DNA of 64,000 bases from DATAXV01 sp036272915 (GTDB lineage: Bacteria > Chloroflexota > Dormibacteria > Dormibacterales > Dormibacteraceae): positions 1-64,000 of the forward strand of contig DATAXV010000202.1 in NCBI GenBank assembly GCA_036272915.1, written 5' to 3'. Position 1 is the first letter of the stretch. Each line of letters starts with the position of its first letter. Below are positions 59,902-64,000 of this stretch, piece after piece. The notes beneath the pieces were generated by a model. The model made no database searches. It was not told the origin of the DNA and worked only from the letters and a program-made list of their open reading frames with translations. The position numbers were made by a program, and so were the translations under genes.

Positions 59902-60378
59902 TCAGCTGTCGTGTCGATGCCGTAGGAGGTACCCGACCACGAGCAGGGCGACCCCGACCGAGACCGCCGAGTCGGCGACGTTGAACACGGGCCACCAGTG
60001 GACGTCGAGGAAGTCGGTCACCTCGCCCCGGAGCAGGCGGTCGTAGCCGTTGCCGACGGTGCCACCCAGGATCAGCCCGAGAACGGCCCCGAAGGCGGGG
60101 TCGAGCGGGTTGCGGACGACATAGACGACGATCGCCGCCCCGATCACGATCGAGGCGGCGAGGAAGACCAGGGTGGCGCTGCGGCCTATGCCGAAGGCCG
60201 CCCCCGAGTTCTGGGCGTTGGCGATCCACAGGAAGGGCAGCACCTGGCGCTCCGTTCCCAGCGGTATGTCGGCGCCGACCAGCGCCTTGGTCACCCGGTC
60301 GACGACGAAGATCGCGACGGCGACGATGGCGCAGAGCGCCCGGCCAGCGGTCAGCCCGCCCGCTCGAGCCCGATCCAA
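59902..60378 (-). CDS. lspA: Lipoprotein signal peptidase (signal peptidase II)
   Basis: This 158-residue membrane protease cleaves signal peptides of diacylglyceryl-prolipoproteins. Four helices are visible. The catalytic Asp residues lie in GNGYDRLLRG and in WPVFNVADSAVS, the two family signatures, and the upstream QNSGAAFGI motif is present. It overlaps the end of ileS by 28 nt, so it depends on ileS translation. Confidence 0.95.
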   Translation of the reverse strand: MDRARAGGLTAGRALCAIVAVAIFVVDRVTKALVGADIPLGTERQVLPFLWIANAQNSGAAFGIGRSATLVFLAASIVIGAAIVVYVVRNPLDPAFGAVLGLILGGTVGNGYDRLLRGEVTDFLDVHWWPVFNVADSAVSVGVALLVVGYLLRHRHDS

Positions 60379-63197
60379 AGACCACCTCCCTTGATCTCGG
60401 CCCCGGCCAGGCCCTCGGGCCGCTCGAAGCGGACCTCGGTGGCGAGCGTCTCGCCGCCGACGTAGTCACCGAAGCGCTCCATCGCCGAGCGCCATTCGCC
60501 CTCGGCCTCGATGTAGAGCACGATGCGATCCTCGATGCGCAGCCGGCTGGCCTTGCGATGGTCCTGGATCAGGCGCACGGCATCACGGGCCATGCCCTCC
60601 TCACGCAGTTCCCTGTCGACCTCGAGGTCGAGCTCGAAGCCATCGCCCTGGCGGACCTCCTTGACGTTCAGCTCCTCCTGGATGATAGCCGCGATCTCAG
60701 GCCGGAAGCCGCGGGCGAGCGTGACCGATCGCAGCGGCTGGCGGACCCGGACCTGGGCCCGGTCGCGAGCGGCGAGGCCCTCGGCGACCGCCTGCCGGGC
60801 CGCCGCCATCTCCGCCTCCAGGACCTCGTCCCTGACCCCGTCCGGGGGCCTCGGGTAGTCGGCCAGGTGGACGCTGACGCCGCCCGAGAGGTTGCGGTGG
60901 ATGGCGTCGCTGATGAAGGGGGTGAACGGACCCAGCAGCCGGCTCAGGGTGACCAGGGTCTGATGCAGCGTCTGGTACGCGGACCGCTTGTCGGCGTCGT
61001 CGCCCGACTTCCAGAAGCGCCGCCGGGAGCGGCGCACGTACCAGTTGGAGAGGTCGCCGACGAAGGCGTCGATGGGGCGCGCGGCGCCGTTGACGTCGTA
61101 GCCCTCGAGGCCGCGGTTGGCGGACTCGACGACGTGCGCCAGCCGGGAGAGCAGCCAGCGGTCGAGCACCGGGCGCTCGGACAGCGGCACCTCCTCCTCC
61201 TCGCCGGGGCGGAAGCCGTCGATGTTGGCGTAGCCGCAGAAGAAGGAGTAGACGTTCCAGAGCATGCGCAGGAACTGCGTCACCACCGGCTGCAGCGTCT
61301 TCGGCCCGACCCGGTAGTTCTCCCCCACCGGGCTGACGTAGAAGAGCCAGCGGATCGCGTCGGCGCCGTACTCGTCGAAGACGGGACCGGTCTTGATCAC
61401 GTTGCCCAGCGACTTGTGCATCTCCCGGCCGTTGTCGTCGACGACGGTGGCCAGGCAGATCACGTTCCGGTAGGCGTTCTGGTCGAAGAGGAGGGCGGAG
61501 ATCGCCAGCAGCGAGTAGAACCAGCCGCGGGTCTGGTCGATCGCCTCGCAGATGAAGTCGGCCGGGAAGCTGCGCTCGAACTCCTCCTTTCCCCGGCGCG
61601 GGTAGCCGCGCTGGGCGAAGGGCATCGAGCCTGAGTCGAACCAGCCGTCGAGGACGTCGGGGACGCGGTTCATGGTCCCCCCGCACGCGCAGGGCAGCGT
61701 GACCTCGTCGAGCCCCGGCCGGTGGAGGTCGGCGTTCTCGTCAAGGCCGAGCTCGGCGGCCGAGGCGACGCAGCGCTCGGAGCCGCACTTGGCGCAGGTC
61801 CAGAAGGGCAACGGCGTGCCCCAGAACCGCGTGCGGGAGATGGCCCAGTCGACGTTGTTCTCGAGCCAGTTGTTCATCCGCCCGGTGCGGATGTGCGCGG
61901 GCACCCAGTTGACGGCCAGGTTGTTCTCGACCAGGCGGTCCCTGACCGCGGTCGTCCGGATGTACCAGGAGTCGAGCGCGTAGTAGATCAGCGGCGTCCC
62001 ACAGCGCCAGCAGAACGGGTAGGTGTGCTTCACCGTCTCCGCCCGGTAGAGCCGGCCGCGGCTGCGCAGGTCCTCGATGACCAGGGGGTCGGCGTCCTTG
62101 ACGAAGAGGCCGGCGAAGGCCTCGACCTCGGGGATGAAGCGGCCGCGGAGGTCGACGGTGTGCCGGATCGGCAGCCCGTGCTCCTGGGCCAGGCGCAGGT
62201 CGTCGGCACCGTAGGCGGCGGCGGTGTGGACGATGCCGGTGCCATCCTCGGTGGAGACGAAGTCGGCGGGGACGACGTAGAAGGCGCGCTCGGTGGGCGG
62301 CAGGTACTCGTAGGGGGGCAGGTAGTCGAGCCCGACCAGGGCCCGGCCCCTGAAGCGCTCCAGCACCTGGTACTCGCCCTCGAGGACGGCGAGGCGGCTC
62401 TCGGCCAGGATCAGGTTCTCGTCGCCCTGCGAGACCTTGACGTAGTCGATGTCCTCGCCCACGGCCAGGCCGACGTTGCCGGGCAGGGTCCAGGGCGTGG
62501 TCGTCCAGGCGAGCAGGCTGGTGGTGGGGTCGTCGCGCAGCGGGAAGCGCACGAAGACGCTGGGGTCGACCGTGTTCTCCCGCCAGCCCTGGGCCAGCTC
62601 GTGGCTGCTGAGCGGGGTCATGCAGCGGGGGCAGTAGGGGGCGACCCGGAAGCCCCTGTAGATCAGGCCCCGGTCCCACATCTGCTTGAGGGCCCACCAG
62701 ACCGACTGGATGTAGTCGGAGTTCAGCGTCCAGTAGGCGTGGTCGTAGTCCTGCCAGAAGCCCATCCGGCCGGACATCTCCAGCCATTCCTCGACGTACT
62801 GGAAGACGCTCTCCCGGCAGAGGCGGTTGAACTCGGCGACGCCGAGCTCCTCGATCTGCTGCTTGCCGGAGATGCCGAGCTTCTTCTCGATCTCGAGCTC
62901 GACCGGCAGGCCGTGGGTGTCCCAGCCCGCCTTGCGCTCGACGTAGTAGCCGGCCATGGTCCGGTGACGGGCGATCAGGTCCTTGAACGACCGGGCGAGC
63001 ACGTGGTGCACGCCGGGGCTGCCGTTGGCCGTGGGCGGGCCCTCGTAGAAGACGAAGCGGGGCGCCCCCTCGCGGTTGGCCAGGCTCCGCTCGAACGTGC
63101 CTTCCCGCTCCCAGCGGTCACGGATCTGGCGCTCGACGTCGGGCAGCTTGGCCCGCGGGTCGACGCCGTCGAAAGCTTCTCGTCTCTGTGTCTGCAT
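60351..63197 (-). CDS. ileS: Isoleucyl-tRNA synthetase
   Basis: This 948-residue class I synthetase charges tRNA-Ile. The HIGH-type motif is GVHHVLARSF (about 62-71), the editing domain has a TTTPWTLPGNVGLAV segment, and DGWFDSGSMPF is the usual Ile-binding WFDSG element. The KMSKS loop reads GREMHKSLGN (near 590-599). A Cys-rich insertion (CAKCGSERC, then CACGG) is seen near 460-505. It is about 90 residues shorter than many long forms. AAGGAC lies 7 nt before the ATG. It is first gene of a six-gene operon under T-box control. Confidence 0.95.
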   Translation of the reverse strand: MQTQRREAFDGVDPRAKLPDVERQIRDRWEREGTFERSLANREGAPRFVFYEGPPTANGSPGVHHVLARSFKDLIARHRTMAGYYVERKAGWDTHGLPVELEIEKKLGISGKQQIEELGVAEFNRLCRESVFQYVEEWLEMSGRMGFWQDYDHAYWTLNSDYIQSVWWALKQMWDRGLIYRGFRVAPYCPRCMTPLSSHELAQGWRENTVDPSVFVRFPLRDDPTTSLLAWTTTPWTLPGNVGLAVGEDIDYVKVSQGDENLILAESRLAVLEGEYQVLERFRGRALVGLDYLPPYEYLPPTERAFYVVPADFVSTEDGTGIVHTAAAYGADDLRLAQEHGLPIRHTVDLRGRFIPEVEAFAGLFVKDADPLVIEDLRSRGRLYRAETVKHTYPFCWRCGTPLIYYALDSWYIRTTAVRDRLVENNLAVNWVPAHIRTGRMNNWLENNVDWAISRTRFWGTPLPFWTCAKCGSERCVASAAELGLDENADLHRPGLDEVTLPCACGGTMNRVPDVLDGWFDSGSMPFAQRGYPRRGKEEFERSFPADFICEAIDQTRGWFYSLLAISALLFDQNAYRNVICLATVVDDNGREMHKSLGNVIKTGPVFDEYGADAIRWLFYVSPVGENYRVGPKTLQPVVTQFLRMLWNVYSFFCGYANIDGFRPGEEEEVPLSERPVLDRWLLSRLAHVVESANRGLEGYDVNGAARPIDAFVGDLSNWYVRRSRRRFWKSGDDADKRSAYQTLHQTLVTLSRLLGPFTPFISDAIHRNLSGGVSVHLADYPRPPDGVRDEVLEAEMAAARQAVAEGLAARDRAQVRVRQPLRSVTLARGFRPEIAAIIQEELNVKEVRQGDGFELDLEVDRELREEGMARDAVRLIQDHRKASRLRIEDRIVLYIEAEGEWRSAMERFGDYVGGETLATEVRFERPEGLAGAEIKGGGLWIGLERAG

Positions 63198-63199
63198 GC

Positions 63200-63390
63200 G
63201 CCGCGTCCTTCAGGTGATCTTGATCTCTGGGACGAGCCATACAGCCCGCGGTACCACCCAGCTTCGCGGCGACGCCCTCCTCCGGACCGTACCGCGCACT
63301 CATGATGGGCTCGGCTCGGGAGTGATCTCGGCCCGCCGACCCCGGCCCGGATCTCAGCTACCCGGACTCTCTGTACGCGGCTTGTGGCTG
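63200..63390 (-). promoter_or_regulatory. T-box riboswitch of ileS (probably translational)
   Basis: The minus-strand leader contains AGAGAG (63372-63367), a GCTGAGA element, and the T-box core GGGTGGTACCGCG (63259-63247), which pairs with the tRNA acceptor end. A candidate Ile specifier ATC lies at 63326-63324 in GAGATCACTCC. After the T-box, CGTCC can pair with GGACG of the ribosome site (AAGGAC, 63210-63205), and no T-run terminator exists. This suggests control of translation rather than of termination, as in actinobacterial ileS leaders. Boundaries are approximate. Confidence 0.88.
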
Positions 63391-63425
63391 GCCTACCTGT
63401 CTCCGTCGCTGCCGACGTGGCGCTC

Positions 63426-63431
63426 AGTGTA
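63426..63431 (-). promoter_or_regulatory. Candidate -10 box of the ileS leader
   Basis: TACACT on the minus strand (63431-63426) lies about 55 nt before the AGAGAG element. No good -35 is visible. Confidence 0.4.
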
Positions 63432-63467
63432 CCGGTTGGGGGGCACGGGTGAGCCGGGAGCGAAGGC

Positions 63468-64000
63468 TCACGCGGCCTCTCGCTCCTCGATCGGCTCCTG
63501 GACCACCGCCGGGCGCCGCCGGGGCCGTCCGGCGACGAGCAGGGCGACCCCGGCCAGGATCACGCCGGAGGCGACCAGGGTGCGGCCGCCGAGCGGCTCC
63601 TGGAGCACCATCCAGCCCAGCAGCAGCGTCACCACCGGGGCCATGTAGGCCTGGCTGTTGGCGATCGCCGGACCCGCCCGGCGGGCGATCCAGGTGAACA
63701 GGGTGAAGCCGACCAGGCCGCTGATCGTGACCACGGCGAAGGCGAGGACGGCACGGGCGTGATGGCGGCCGCGTGGAAGCGGGCGGGCTCGCCCAGCGCG
63801 GCGGCCAGGACCAGCTGCATGGCACCGCCGAACAGCATCTGCAGGGCGGACATCAGGACCGGCCTCTTCCCCAGCTCCGAGCGGACGGAGACCAGCGTGC
63901 CACCGGCGCATAGGACCTGGGTGGAGACGTTGATCTCCCGGCCCTGTTCGAGCCACGTGTGCCAGGTCAGGCCGACGCCGGCCAGCTGCGCGACCTCCTC
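63468..64000 (-). pseudogene. EamA/DMT-family transporter, frameshifted and cut by the window edge
   Basis: The C-terminal EamA domain (VLAFAVVTISGLVGFTLFTWIARRAGPA, then YMAPVVTLLLGWMVLQEPLGGRTL, ending at 63468) is in one frame. The preceding helices (MSALQMLFGGAMQLVLAAALGEPARFHAAAIT, near 63853-63765) are in another. A single-base change near 63750-63762 separates them. The gene continues beyond the right edge. Either a true pseudogene or a sequence error would explain it. EamA proteins export metabolites such as amino acids or drugs. Confidence 0.7.

Noticed and set aside
1..64000. tRNA genes, CRISPR arrays, insertion sequences, integrase or attachment sites
   Set aside because: None found. 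The only T-arm-like sequence belongs to tmRNA; there is no regularly spaced repeat array and no transposase-like protein.

Overview
This is a strongly GC-rich stretch of bacterial chromosome. It is densely coded on both strands, with short intergenic gaps and frequent 4-8 nt stop/start overlaps. I see no prophage, insertion sequence, CRISPR array or tRNA. Many genes appear to be leaderless: a TANNNT box sits 6-7 nt before the ATG or GTG (starts at 4223, 14695, 29687, 41400, 43856, 49966). This habit, a T-box in front of ileS that looks translational, and frequent GTG/TTG starts point to a GC-rich Terrabacteria lineage (Actinomycetota, Chloroflexota or Dormibacterota). I cannot fix the phylum from sequence alone.

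Layout. 1-16.6 kb is mixed housekeeping and accessory genes: an amino-acid permease, a LOG-family protein, methylmalonate-semialdehyde dehydrogenase, a self-contained 39-residue peptide gene with its own promoter and terminator (3909-4200), a large unknown membrane protein, a divergent Crp/TetR regulator pair, YceI, a sugar-type oxidoreductase, a glycosidase, a cupin, an esterase and a kinase-like protein. 16.6-24.4 kb is a catabolic locus on the minus strand. One unit holds a deacylase, an M24 hydrolase, a threonine-synthase-like enzyme, a GntR repressor and a nucleotidyltransferase-like protein. A second holds a permease, a metallophosphoesterase and perhaps an SDR. Both units start from near-consensus promoters with a related 20-bp operator exactly 3 nt after the -10. 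24.4-29.6 kb is a worn region with two pseudogenes, a phosphoesterase lacking a key Asp, and an orphan pair of peptide-type ABC permeases.

29.6-36.9 kb is a seven-gene plus-strand unit: XRE repressor, ImmA/IrrE protease, two ABC-2 permeases, an ATPase and two half-size ABC exporters. It probably forms a regulated efflux or immunity system. 37.3-45.7 kb carries an HtrA-like protease, a decayed nitrilase, a hydrolase and an SDR, a PIG-L deacetylase, an FAD monooxygenase with a divergent TetR regulator, tmRNA (tag ANTRTAPLALAA) and another TetR regulator. 45.7-51.9 kb carries def-fmt-smpB, a two-component system, a methyltransferase and a zinc-ribbon/YbjQ pair. 52.2-55 kb has a phosphate transporter and an amidohydrolase.

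55.2-63.4 kb is a six-gene core operon, ileS-lspA-rluA-gmk-coaBC-priA, behind a T-box leader. All six genes overlap or nearly touch, so tRNA-Ile charging may influence guanylate kinase, CoA synthesis and replication restart as well as ileS. The window ends in a frameshifted EamA transporter.
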